Source: Odontesthes bonariensis (lineage: Eukaryota; Chordata; Actinopteri; Atheriniformes; Atherinopsidae). Taken from it: a DNA stretch of 64,000 nt. This document shows positions 1-12,400 of this stretch, piece after piece; the first letter of the stretch is position 1, and each line of letters starts with the position of its first letter. The DNA is taken from positions 586,013 through 650,012 of the forward strand of contig NC_134529.1 of NCBI RefSeq assembly GCF_027942865.1. Direction: 5' to 3'. Below the pieces are notes generated by a model. It saw only the letters and a list, made by a program, of their open reading frames with translations. It was not told the DNA's origin and ran no database searches. The translations under genes and the position numbers were made by a program.

Positions 1-200
1 AGTGATGATGTCACAGGCAGCAGAGTGATGATGTCAGCAGGCAGGAGTGTGATGATGTCAGCAGGCAGCAGTGTGATGATGTCACAGGCAGCAGAGTGAT
101 GATGTCACAGGCAGCAGTGTGATGATGTCACAGGCAGCAGTGTGATGATGTCAGCAGGCAGCAGTGTGATGATGTCACAGGCAGCAGAGTGATGATGTCA
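1..200. repeat. Tandem array with a TGATGTCA core, left edge of window
   Basis: Units of about 21-24 bp alternate between GATGATGTCACAGGCAGCA and a form lacking CA. The array runs off the left edge and stops about 10 bp before the acceptor of the first ckb coding exon, so it probably fills the intron behind a non-coding first exon. The same TGATGTCA core recurs in the 18.56-19.8 kb array on the other side of ckb. Confidence 0.85.
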
Positions 201-211
201 TCCTCCCGCAG

Positions 212-417
212 GTCACACGTCATCATGCCTTTCGGGAACACCCACAACAAGCTGAAGATGAACTACACGGCGGAGCAGGAGTTCCCCGACCTGAGCCAGC
301 ACAACAACCACATGGCCAAGGTGCTGACGCCCCAGATGTACGCCAGCCTGCGCGACAAGGAGACGCCCAGCGGCTTCACGCTGGACGACCTCATCCAGAC
401 CGGCATCGACAACCCAG
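212..417 (+). CDS. ckb: ckb coding exon 1 (includes 13 nt of 5' UTR)
   Basis: Acceptor CCTCCCGCAG ends at 211 and the ATG is at 225. The exon encodes residues 1-64 plus the first base of Gly65, ending CCCAG before donor GTAGGT. Confidence 0.95.
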
Positions 418-3400
418 GTAGGTCCCAGAACTGTAACCTGGGTCCCAACAGGAGACCCAGAACTGTAACCGGGGTCCCAACAGGAGACCCAGAACTGTAA
501 CATGGGTCCCAACAGGAGACCCAGAACTGTAACCTGGGTCCCAACAGGAGACCCAGAACTGTAACCGGGGTCCCAACAGGAGACCCAGAACTGTAACCTG
601 GGTCCCAACAGGAGACCCAGAACTGTAACATGGGTCCCAACAGGAGACCCAGAACTGTAACCTGGGTCCCAACAGGAGACCCAGAACTGTAACCGGGGTC
701 CCAACAGGAGACACAGAACTGTAACATGGGTCCCAACAGGAGACCCAGAACTGTAACCGGGGTCCCAACAGGAGACCCAGAACTGTAACATGGGTCCCAA
801 CAGGAGACCCAGAACTGTAACCGGGGTCCCAACAGGAGACCCAGAACTGTAACCTGGGTCCCAACAAGAGACCCAGAACTGTAACCTGGGTCCCAACAGG
901 AGACCCAGAACTGTAACCGGGGTCCCAACAGGAGACCCAGAACTGTAACCGGGGTCCCAACAAGAGACCCAGAACTGTAACATGGGTCCCAACAGGAGAC
1001 CCAGAACTGTAACCGGGGTCCCAACAGGAGACCCAGAACTGTAACATGGGTCCCAACAGGAGACCCAGAACTGTAACCGGGGTCCCAACAGGAGACCCAG
1101 AACTGTAACCTGGGTCCCAACAAGAGACCCAGAACTGTAACATGGGTCCCAACAGGAGACCCAGAACTGTAACCGGGGTCCCAACAGGAGACCCAGAACT
1201 GTAACCGGGGTCCCAACAAGAGACCCAGAACTGTAACCGGGGTCCCAACAGGAGACCCAGAACTGTAACCGGGGTCCCAACAGGAGACCCAGAACTGTAA
1301 CATGGGTCCCAACAGGAGACCCAGAACTGTAACCGGGGTCCCAACAGGAGACCCAGAACTGTAACCTGGGTCCCAACAAGAGACCCAGAACTGTAACCGG
1401 GGTCCCAACAGGAGACACAGAACTGTAACCGGGGTCCCAACAGGAGACACAGAACTGTAACCTGGGTCCCAACAGGAGACCCAGAACTGTAACCGGGGTC
1501 CCAACAGGAGACCCAGAACTGTAACCGGGGTCCCAACAGGAGACCCAGAACTGTAACCTGGGTCCCAACAGGAGACCCAGAACTGTAACCTGGGTCCCAA
1601 CAGGAGACCCAGAACTGTAACCGGGGTCCCAACAGTAGACACAGAACTGTAACCGGGGTCCCAACAGGAGACCCAGAACTGTAACCTGGGTCCCAACAGG
1701 AGACCCAGAACTGTAACCTGGGTCCCAACAGGAGACCCAGAACTGTAACCGGGGTCCCAACAGGAGACCCAGAACTGTAACATGGGTCCCAACAGGAGAC
1801 CCAGAACTGTAACCGGGGTCCCAACAGGAGACCCAGAACTGTAACATGGGTCCCAACAAGAGACCCAGAACTGTAACCGGGGTCCCAACAGGAGACCCAG
1901 AACTGTAACCGGGGTCCCAACAGGAGACCCAGAACTGTAACCGGGGTCCCAACAGGAGACCCAGAACTGTAACCTGGGTCCCAACAGGAGACCCAGAACT
2001 GTAACCGGGGTCCCAACAGGAGACCCAGAACTGTAACCTGGGTCCCAACAGGAGACCCAGAACTGTAACCGGGGTCCCAACAGGAGACCCAGAACTGTAA
2101 CATGGGTCCCAACAGGAGACCCAGAACTGTAACCGGGGTCCCAACAGGAGACCCAGAACTGTAACATGGGTCCCAACAGGAGACCCAGAACTGTAACCGG
2201 GGTCCCAACAGGAGACCCAGAACTGTAACCTGGGTCCCAACAAGAGACCCAGAACTGTAACCGGGGTCCCAACAGGAGACCCAGAACTGTAACCGGGGTC
2301 CCAACAGGAGACCCAGAACTGTAACATGGGTCCCAACAGGAGACCCAGAACTGTAACCTGGGTCCCAACAAGAGACCCAGAACTGTAACCGGGGTCCCAA
2401 CAGGAGACCCAGAACTGTAACCGGGGTCCCAACAGGAGACCCAGAACTGTAACATGGGTCCCAACAGGAGACCCAGAACTGTAACCGGGGTCCCAACAGG
2501 AGACCCAGAACTGTAACCTGGGTCCCAACAAGAGACCCAGAACTGTAACCGGGGTCCCAACAGGAGACACAGAACTGTAACCGGGGTCCCAACAGGAGAC
2601 ACAGAACTGTAACCTGGGTCCCAACAGGAGACCCAGAACTGTAACCGGGGTCCCAACAGGAGACCCAGAACTGTAACCGGGGTCCCAACAGGAGACCCAG
2701 AACTGTAACCTGGGTCCCAACAGGAGACCCAGAACTGTAACCTGGGTCCCAACAGGAGACCCAGAACTGTAACCTGGGTCCCAACAAGAGACCCAGAACT
2801 GTAACCGGGGTCCCAACAGGAGACCCAGAACTGTAACCGGGGTCCCAACAGGAGACCCAGAACTGTAACCGGGGTCCCAACAGGAGACCCAGAACTGTAA
2901 CCTGGGTCCCAACAGGAGACCCAGAACTGTAACCGGGGTCCCAACAGGGGAACCGGCAGTAGGGACTAAAGTGACCCGTTCAGTTAGTTGATGAGTAACA
3001 AGATGACTTTGGTTCTGTCGACTCCGCCGTGTGGAAGAACTTTAAAATGAAAATGGCCGAGTAAAAGTTCCGTACCCTTCTACAGGTTTCGTGGATCCGC
3101 CGATTACTTTCTTTTCCTGTTCCACAGCAGACAGCAGCAGACTTTTACAAAATAAAAGCCGTTGGGTCCTTAGTCCGGACTTTCTCCTCCATCGGCCTTC
3201 TTGGCAGATGAATCAGGATCTCCCTGAATCGGGTGGAAGCTGCAGCTCGCATCATCCCGCTGATTGAACGCGCTGCACAAACCTTTGACCTGAAATCTGC
3301 TGCTGGGGCCATATTTTCAGAGTCCAAAGACCAAATATTCACTAATTTGCCCGGCAACAGCACACGATTGGCCAAACGACACGAGTCTGGGAAATGTAGT

Positions 3401-6400
3401 GTACATCATTCATATTGCATTAGGCACACACGAGGGTGTAAACCCACATTTTTAAATGAATTTGTACAAACAATATTTTACATTTGGAGGGCGGCGCCCC
3501 CTATGGCTCGGGGACCCGGCCCTGGGACCCGGCCCTGGGACCCGGCCCTGGGACCCGGCCCTGGGACCCGGCCCTGGGACCCGGCCCTGGGACCCAGCTT
3601 GGGGACCCGGCTCTGGGACCCGGCCCTGGGACCCAGCTCTGGGACCCGGCTCTGGGACCCGGCTCTGGGACCCGGCTCTGGGACCCGGCTCTGGGACCCG
3701 GCTCTGGGTCACCTGATCATCGAACGTTCGGAGCACAACTTGGAAGCTAACGTTGCTAACGGCTTTGTTTGTTTTCTTTACTGTAAACAACAAAAAACCA
3801 AACGAATTAAACTCTTTACCGGATGAAGAACAACAGACTTCTGACCCGAAACACAGAGCTCAGAACCAGAGCTTGCTGTCGCAGGTTCGGCCCCCACGCC
3901 ACGAGCAGCCATTTTGTTTACAGGAAGCCGAACATGTTTCCATCAGAACTCTTCATCACAGTGAACTTTATTTATATAGCGCCAAATTACAACAAATGTC
4001 ATCTCAAGGCACTTAAATAATTCAATAAGTCCAATTCAAGCCAATTGGATTCAGAAACAGTTTCCTCTCGAAGGAAACCGACAGATTGCACAGAAACTTC
4101 TCTTCACTCCAACTTGTTTCCAGGAATCAGCCCGTTAATCAGCCCGTTAATCAGCCCGTTAATCACCTTCACACAGACTTTCTATTCTGGAGATTCTCTG
4201 CTCAATAATAACCTTTAATCCGATTGACTGTTCGTATCAGGGTCATTTCTGCTCCTTAATGCCCTGTTTCCTGTCTGATGGCCTCTGCATCACACCCGCC
4301 TCTGATTGGTCCACAGGTCACCCGTTCATCATGACGGTGGGCTGCGTGGCCGGGGACGAGGAGACGTACGAGGTTTTCAAGGACCTGATGGACCCCGTGA
4401 TCGAGGACCGCCACGGAGGATACAAGCCTTCAGACAAACACAAGACGGACCTTAACCCAGAGAACCTGCAGGTAAACAACAACAACATACCCAAACAACC
4501 TGCAGGTAAAAAACAATAACAACAACATACCCATACAACCTGCATGTAAACAACAACAACAACAACAACATCATACCCAAACAACCTGCAGGTAAACAAC
4601 AATAACAACAACATACCCAAACAACCTGCAGGTAAACAACATACACAAACAACCTGCAGGTAAACAACAACAACAACATACCCAAACAACCTGCAGGTAA
4701 ACAAAAATAACAACAACATACCCAAACAACCTGTAGGTAAACAACAATAACAACAACATACCCAAACAACCTGCAGGTAAACAACAACAACAACATACCC
4801 AAACAACCTGTAGGTAAACAACAATAACAACAACATACCCAAACAACCTGCAGGTAAACAACATACACAAACAACCTGCAGGTAAACAACAACAACATAC
4901 CCAAACAACCTGCAGGTAAACAACAATAACAACAACATACCCAAACAACCTGCAGGTAAACAACAACAACAACATACCCAAACAACCTGCAGGTAAACAA
5001 AAATAACAACAACATACCCAAACAACCTGTAGGTAAACAACAATAACAACAACATACCCAAACAACCTGCAGGTAAACAACAACAACATAGCCAAACAAC
5101 CTGCAGGTAAACAACAACAACATACACAAACAACCTGCAGGTAAACAACAACAACATACCCAAAAAACCTGCAGGTAAACAACAATAACAACAACATACC
5201 CAAACAACCTGCAGGTAAACAACATACACAAACAACCTGCAGGTAAACAACAACAACATACCCAAACAACCTGCAGGTAAACAACAATAACAACAACATA
5301 CCCAAACAACCTGCAGGTAAACAACATACACAAACAACCTGCAGGTAAACAACAACAACAACATACACAAACAACCTGCAGGTAAACAACATACACAAAC
5401 AACCTGCAGGTAAACAAAAATAACAACAACATACCCAAACAACCTGCAGGTAAACAACATACACAAACAACCTGCAGGTAAACAACAATAACAACAACAT
5501 ACCCAAACAACCTGCAGGTAAACAACATACACAAACAACCTGCAGGTAAACAAAAATAACAACAACATACCCAAACAACCTGCAGGTAAACAACATACAC
5601 AAACAACCTGCAGGTAAACAACAACAACAACATACCCAAACAATCTGCAGGTAAACAACAATAACAACAACATACCCAAACAACCTGCAGGTAAACAACA
5701 ACAACATACCCAAACAACCTGCAGGTAAACAACAACAATATACACAAACAACCTGCAGGTAAACAACAACAACATACACAAACAACCTGCAGACAAACAC
5801 CAATAACAACAACATACCCAAACAACCTGCATGTAAACAACAACAACATACCTGAACCCAAACAACTTGCAAGTAAACAACAACAACATACACAGACAAC
5901 CTGCAGTTAAACAACAACAACATACACAAACAGCCTGCAGGTAAACAACAACAACATACCCAGACAACATGCAGTTAAACAACAACAACATACACAAACA
6001 ACCTACAGGTAAAGAACAACAACAACATACACAAACAACCTGCAGGTAAACAACAACAACATACACAAACAACCTACAGGTAAAGAACAACAACAACAAC
6101 AACATACACAAACAACCTGCACGTAAACAACAACAACAACATACCTGAACCCAAACAACCTGCAGGTAAACAACAACAACATACCCAAACAATCTGCAGG
6201 TAAAGAACAACAATAACAACAACAACATACCCAAACAACCTGCAGGTAAACAACATACACAAACAACCTGCAGGTAAAGAACAACAATAACAACAACAAC
6301 ATACCCAAACAACCTGCAGGTAAACAACATACACAAACAACCTGCAGGTAAAGAACAACAATAACAACAACAACATACACAAACAACCTGCAGGTAAACA

Positions 6401-9400
6401 GCAATAACAACAACATACCCAAACAACCTGCATGTAAACAACAACAAGATATCTGAACCAAAACAACTTGCAGGTAAACAACAACAACATACCCAAACAA
6501 CCTGCAGGTAAACAACATACACAAACAACCTGCAGGTAAAGAACAACAATAACAACAACATACACAAACAACCTGCAGGTAAACAACAACAACAACATAC
6601 ACAAACAACCTACAGGTAAAGAACAACAATAACAACATACACAAACAACCTGCAGGTAAACAACAACATACACAAACAACCTACAGGTAAAGAACAACAA
6701 TAACAACATACACAAACAACCTACAGGTAAACAACAACAACAACATACACAAACAACCTACAGGTGAAGAACAACAACAACAACATACACAAACAACCTA
6801 CAGGTAAAGAACAACAACAACAACAACATACACAAACAACCTGCAGGTAAACAACAACATACCTGAACCCAAACAACCTGCAGGTAAACAACAACAACAT
6901 ACCCAAACAACCTGTAGGTAAACAACATACACAAACAACCTGCAGGTAAACAGCAATAACAACAACATACCCAAACAACCTGCATGTAAACAACAACAAG
7001 ATATCTGAACCAAAACAACTTGCAGGTAAACAACAACAACATACCCAAACAACCTGCAGGTAAACAACATACACAAACAACCTGCAGGTAAAGAACAACA
7101 ATAGCAACAACATACACAAACAACCTGCAGGTAAACAACAACAACAACATACACAAACAACCTACAGGTAAAGAACAACAATAACAACATACACAAACAA
7201 CCTGCAGGTAAACAACAACATACACAAACAACCTACAGGTAAAGAACAACAATAACAACATACACAAACAACCTACAGGTAAACAACAACAACAACAACA
7301 TACACAAACAACCTACAGGTAAAGAACAACATCAACAACATACACAAACAACCTACAGGTAAAGAACAACAACAACAACATACACAAACAACCTGCAGGT
7401 AAACAACAACATACCTGAACCCAAACAACCTGCAGGTAAACAACAACAACATACCCAAACAACCTGCAGGTAAACAACATACACAAACAACCTGCATGTA
7501 AACAACAACAAGATATCTGAACCAAAACAACTTGCAGGTAAACAACAACAACATACCCAAACAACCTGCAGGTAAACAACATACACAAACAACCTGCAGG
7601 TAAACAGCAATAACAACAACATACCCAAACAACCTGCATGTAAACAACAACAAGATATCTGAACCAAAACAACCTGCAGTTAAACAACAACATACACAAA
7701 CAACCTGCAGGTAAACAACAACAACAACATACACAAACAACCTACAGGTAAAGAAGAACAACAACAACACACACAAACAACCTGCAGGGAAACAACAACA
7801 AAAACATACCCAAACAACCTGCAGGTAAACAACAACAACAATATACCCATACAACCTGCAGGTAAACAACAACAACAACAACATCATACCCAAACAACCT
7901 GCAGGTCAACAACAACAACATACCAGAATCCACACCTGTAGGTAAACAACAACAACATACCCGAACCCAGACAACCTGTAGGTAAACAACAACAACAACA
8001 TACCCAGACAACCTGCATGTAAACAACAACAACAATTTACCCAAACCCAGACAACCTGCAGGTAAACAACATACCCAGACAACCTGCAGGTAAACAACAA
8101 CAACATACCCAGACAACCTGCAGGTAAACAACAACAACATACCCAAACAACCTGCAGGTAAACAACAACAAAAACATACCCGAACCCAACCTGAAGGTAA
8201 ACAACAACAACAACATACCCAAACAACCTGCAGGTAAACAACAACAACAACATACCAGAATCCAGACCTGTAGGTAAACAACAACAACAACATACCCAGA
8301 CAACCTGCACGTAAACAACAACAACAACAACATACCCAGACAACCTGCAGGTAAACAACAACAACATACCCAGACAACCTGCACGTAAACAACAACAACA
8401 ACAACAACAACAACATACCCAGACAACCTGCATGTAAACAACAACAACAACATACCCAGACAACCTGCACGTAAACAACAACAACAACAACAACATACCC
8501 AGACAACCTGCAGGTAAACAACAACAACAACATACCAGAATCCAGACCTGTAGGTAAACAACAACAACAACATACCCAGACAACCTGCACGTAAACAACA
8601 ACAACAACATACCCAGACAACCTGCAGGTAAACAACAACAACATACCCAGACAACCTGCACGTAAACAACAACAACAACATACCCAGACAACCTGCATGT
8701 AAACAACAACAACAACATATCCAGACAACCTGCACGTAAACAACAACAACAACATACCCGAACATCAGTTGTCTCTCTACCATAATATGGTTACCCTGGT
8801 TACCCTGGTTACCTGCTCAGTCAACCAGTGACATGTGAACAGATGTTTTATTTGAGTGACAGAATCTAAAAAGGAGTCCAAAAGGGTCAGAACCAGGTCC
8901 TCCCTAAGACCCTGATCCCGGACCCGTCTGTGGTTCTAACACTTGTTCTCTCTGCTGTCTCTCAGGGTGGAGACGACCTGGACCCCAACTACGTCCTGAG
9001 CTCTCGGGTCCGGACCGGACGCAGCATCCGGGGCTTCTGCCTGCCGCCGCACTGCAGCCGCGGGGAGCGCCGCGCCATCGAGCAGCTCTCCATCGAAAGT
9101 ACGACCCGAACCTCTGTGGTTCTGTTACACAGCCGGTTCTGTTCGGATTCTGCTCTGAAGTCAGATTATTCAGATCCAGGTTCCAACTCCTGAGGAACCT
9201 AGAAGGTTCTCTACCCTGATCCCAGGACAGCTGATCCCAGTACAGCTGGTCCCAGGACAGCTGGTCCCAGGACAGCTGGTCCCAGGACAGCTGGTCCCAG
9301 TACAGCTGGTCCCAGGACAGCTAGTCCCAGGACAGCTGGTCCCAGGACAGCTGGTCCCAGGACAGCTGATCCCAGGACAGCTGGTCCCAGGACAGCTGGT

Positions 9401-12400
9401 CCCAGGACAGCTGGTCCCAGAACAGCTGGTCCCAGGACAGCTGGTCCCAGTACAGCTGGTCCCAGGACAGCTGGTCCCAGGACAGCTGGTCCCAGTACAG
9501 CTGGTCCCAGGACAGCTGGTCCCAGTACAGCTGGTCCCAGGACAGCTAGTCCCAGGACAGCTGGTCTCAGGACAGCTGGTCCCAGAACAGCTGGTCCCAG
9601 GACAGCTAGTCCCAGGACAGCTGGTCTCAGGACAGCTGGTCCCAGAACAGCTGGTCCCAGGACAGCTAGTCCCAGGACAGCTGGTCCCAGTACAGCTGGT
9701 CCCAGGACAGCTGGTCCCAGTACAGCTGGTCCCAGGACAGCTAGTCCCAGGACAGCTGGTCTCAGGACAGCTGGTCCCAGAACAGCTGGTCCCAGGACAG
9801 CTAGTCCCAGGACAGCTGGTCTCAGGACAGCTGGTCCCAGAACAGCTGGTCCCAGGACAGCTAGTCCCAGGACAGCTGGTCTCAGGACAGCTGGTCCCAG
9901 AACAGCTGGTCCCAGGACAGCTGGTCCCAGAACAGCTGGTCCCAGGACAGCTAGTCCCAGGACAGCTGATCCCAGGACAGCTGGTCCCAGGACAGCTGGT
10001 CCCAGGACAGCTGGTCCCAGAACAGCTGGTCCCAGGACAGCTGGTCCCAGTACAGCTGGTCCCAGGACAGCTGGTCCCAGTACAGCTGGTCCCAGGACAG
10101 CTGGTCCCAGTACAGCTGGTCCCAGGACAGCTAGTCCCAGGACAGCTGGTCTCAGGACAGCTGGTCCCAGGACAGCTGGTCCCAGGACAGCTGGTCTCAG
10201 GACAGCTGGTCCCAGAACAGCTGGTCCCAGAACAGCTGGTCCCAGGACAGCTGGTCCAGGACAGCTGGTCCCAGTACAGCTGGTCCCAGGACAGCTGGTC
10301 CCAGGACAGCTGGTCCCAGGACAGCTAGTCCCAGGACAGCTGATCCCAGGACAGCTGGTCCCAGGACAGCTGGTCCCAGGACAGCTGATCCAGGACAGCT
10401 GGTGAGGATCAGGTCTTTATTCAGACTTCCCATCATGCCTCAGTGTTCTGTTCAGGTCTTTATTCAGACTTCCCATCATGCCTCAGTGTTCTGTTCAGGT
10501 CTTTATTCAGACTTCCCATCATGCCTCAGTGTTCTGTTCAGGTCTTTATTCAGACTTCCCATCATGCCTCAGTGTTCTGTAACTGTGAGCCGAGCTGCTG
10601 AGAATGTTAATGAGGCCGATGTTCCTGAGAGAGAAAATCTCTGCTTTCATATTCAAATGAGACGGACCGGATCAGACCGGATCAGACCGGCTGCTGGAGC
10701 CCGGCAGGGTGGGACGATGCTGCCCCCTGCTGGTGTAAAACACACCTGCACACAGATCCACTCAGACCGGCTTCATAAAAAAGAAATGGCTCAGTCCATT
10801 AACCATTAAAGATGAAAACCTGAATCTGATTCAGCTTCTCTGTGATCAGAGACTCTGTCCCTTCAGGACTCAGACTCTGGCTTTGAGAAAGTAGTCGTTT
10901 AGATCCCCAAGGTGTTGAAAACCTGACAGGGCTGGTCCCTGAGCTGTAACGTGGTCTCTGGGTGCAGGTCTGGACTCCCTTTGGGTCACCTGTGGTTCTA
11001 ACGTGGTCTCTGGGTGCAGGTCTGGACTCCCTGTGGGTCACCTGTGGTTCTAACGTGGTCTCTGGGTGCAGGTCTGGACTCCCTGTGGGTCACCTGTGGT
11101 TCTAACGTGGTCTCTGGGTGCAGGTCTGGACTCCCTGTGGGTCACCTGTGGTTCTAACGCGGTCTCTGGCTGCAGGTCTGGACTCCCTGTGGGTCACCTG
11201 TGGGTTCTAACGTGGTCTCTGGGTGCAGGTCTGGACTCTCTGTGGGTCACCTATGGTTCTAACGTGGTCTCTGGGTGCAGGTCTGGACTCCCTTTGGGTC
11301 ATCTGTGGTTCTAACGTGGTCTCTGGGTGCAGGTCTGGACTCCCTGTGGTTCTAACGTGGTCTCTGGGTGCAGGTCTGGACTCCCTGTGGGTCACCTGTA
11401 GTTCTAACGTGGTCTCTGAGTGCAGGTCTGGACTCCCTATGGGTCACCTTTGGTTCTAACATGGTCTCTGGGTGCAGGTCTGGACTCTCTGTGGGTCACC
11501 TGTGGTTCTAACGTGGTCTCTGGGTGCAGGTCTGGACTCCCTATGGGTCACCTTTGGTTCTAACATGGTCTCTGGGTGCAGGTCTGGACTCCCTGTAGGT
11601 CACCTGTGGGTTTTAACGTGGTCTCTGGGTGCAGGTCTGGACTCTCTGTGGGTCACCTGTGGTTCTAACGTGGTCTCTGGGTGCAGGTCTGGACTCCCTG
11701 TGGGTCACCTGTGGTTCTAACGTGGTCTCTGGGTGCAGGTCTGGACTCCCTGTGGGTCACCTGTGGTTCTAACGTGGTCTCTGGCTGCAGGTCTGGACTC
11801 CCTGTAGTTTTAACGTGGTCTCTGGCTGCAGGTCTGGACTCCCTGTGGGTCACCTGTGGGTTCTAACGTGGTCTCTGGCTGCAGGTCTGGACTCCCTGTA
11901 GTTTTAACGTGGTCTCTGGGTGCAGGTCTGGACTCCCTGTGGGTCACCTGTGGGTTCTAACGCGGTCTCTGGGTGCAGGTCTGGACTCTCTGTGGGTCAC
12001 CTGTGGTTCTAACGCGGTCTCTGGGTGCAGGTCTGGACTCCCTGTGGGTCATCTGTGGTTTTAACGCGGTCTCTGGGTGCAGGTCTGGACTCCCTGTGGG
12101 TCACCTGTGGGTTCTAACGTGGTCTCTGGGTGCAGGTCTGGACTCCCTGCGGGTCACCTGTGGGTTCTAACGTGGTCTCTGGGTGCAGGTCTGGACTCCC
12201 TGTGGTCACCTGTGGGTTCTAACGTGGTCTCTGGGTGCAGGTCTGGACTCCCTGTGGTCACCTGTGGGTTCTAACGTGGTCTCTGGGTGCAGGTCTGGAC
12301 TCCCTGTGGGTCACCTGTGGGTTCTAACGTGGTCTCTGGCTGCAGGTCTGGACTCCCTGTAGTTTTAACGTGGTCTCTGGGTGCAGGTCTGGACTCCCTG

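Noticed and set aside
213-2944. Three overlapping minus-strand ORFs of 829-899 residues
   Set aside because: They are readings of a 32-bp tandem repeat that has no stop in any minus frame. The peptide repeats [20 protein letters not shown]-like text in all three frames, and the true gene runs on the other strand.
4318-8783. Long Cys/Val/Leu-rich minus-strand ORFs
   Set aside because: Antisense of the (AAC)n-rich intron 2 array; low-complexity and in all frames. They even cross coding exon 2 in antisense.
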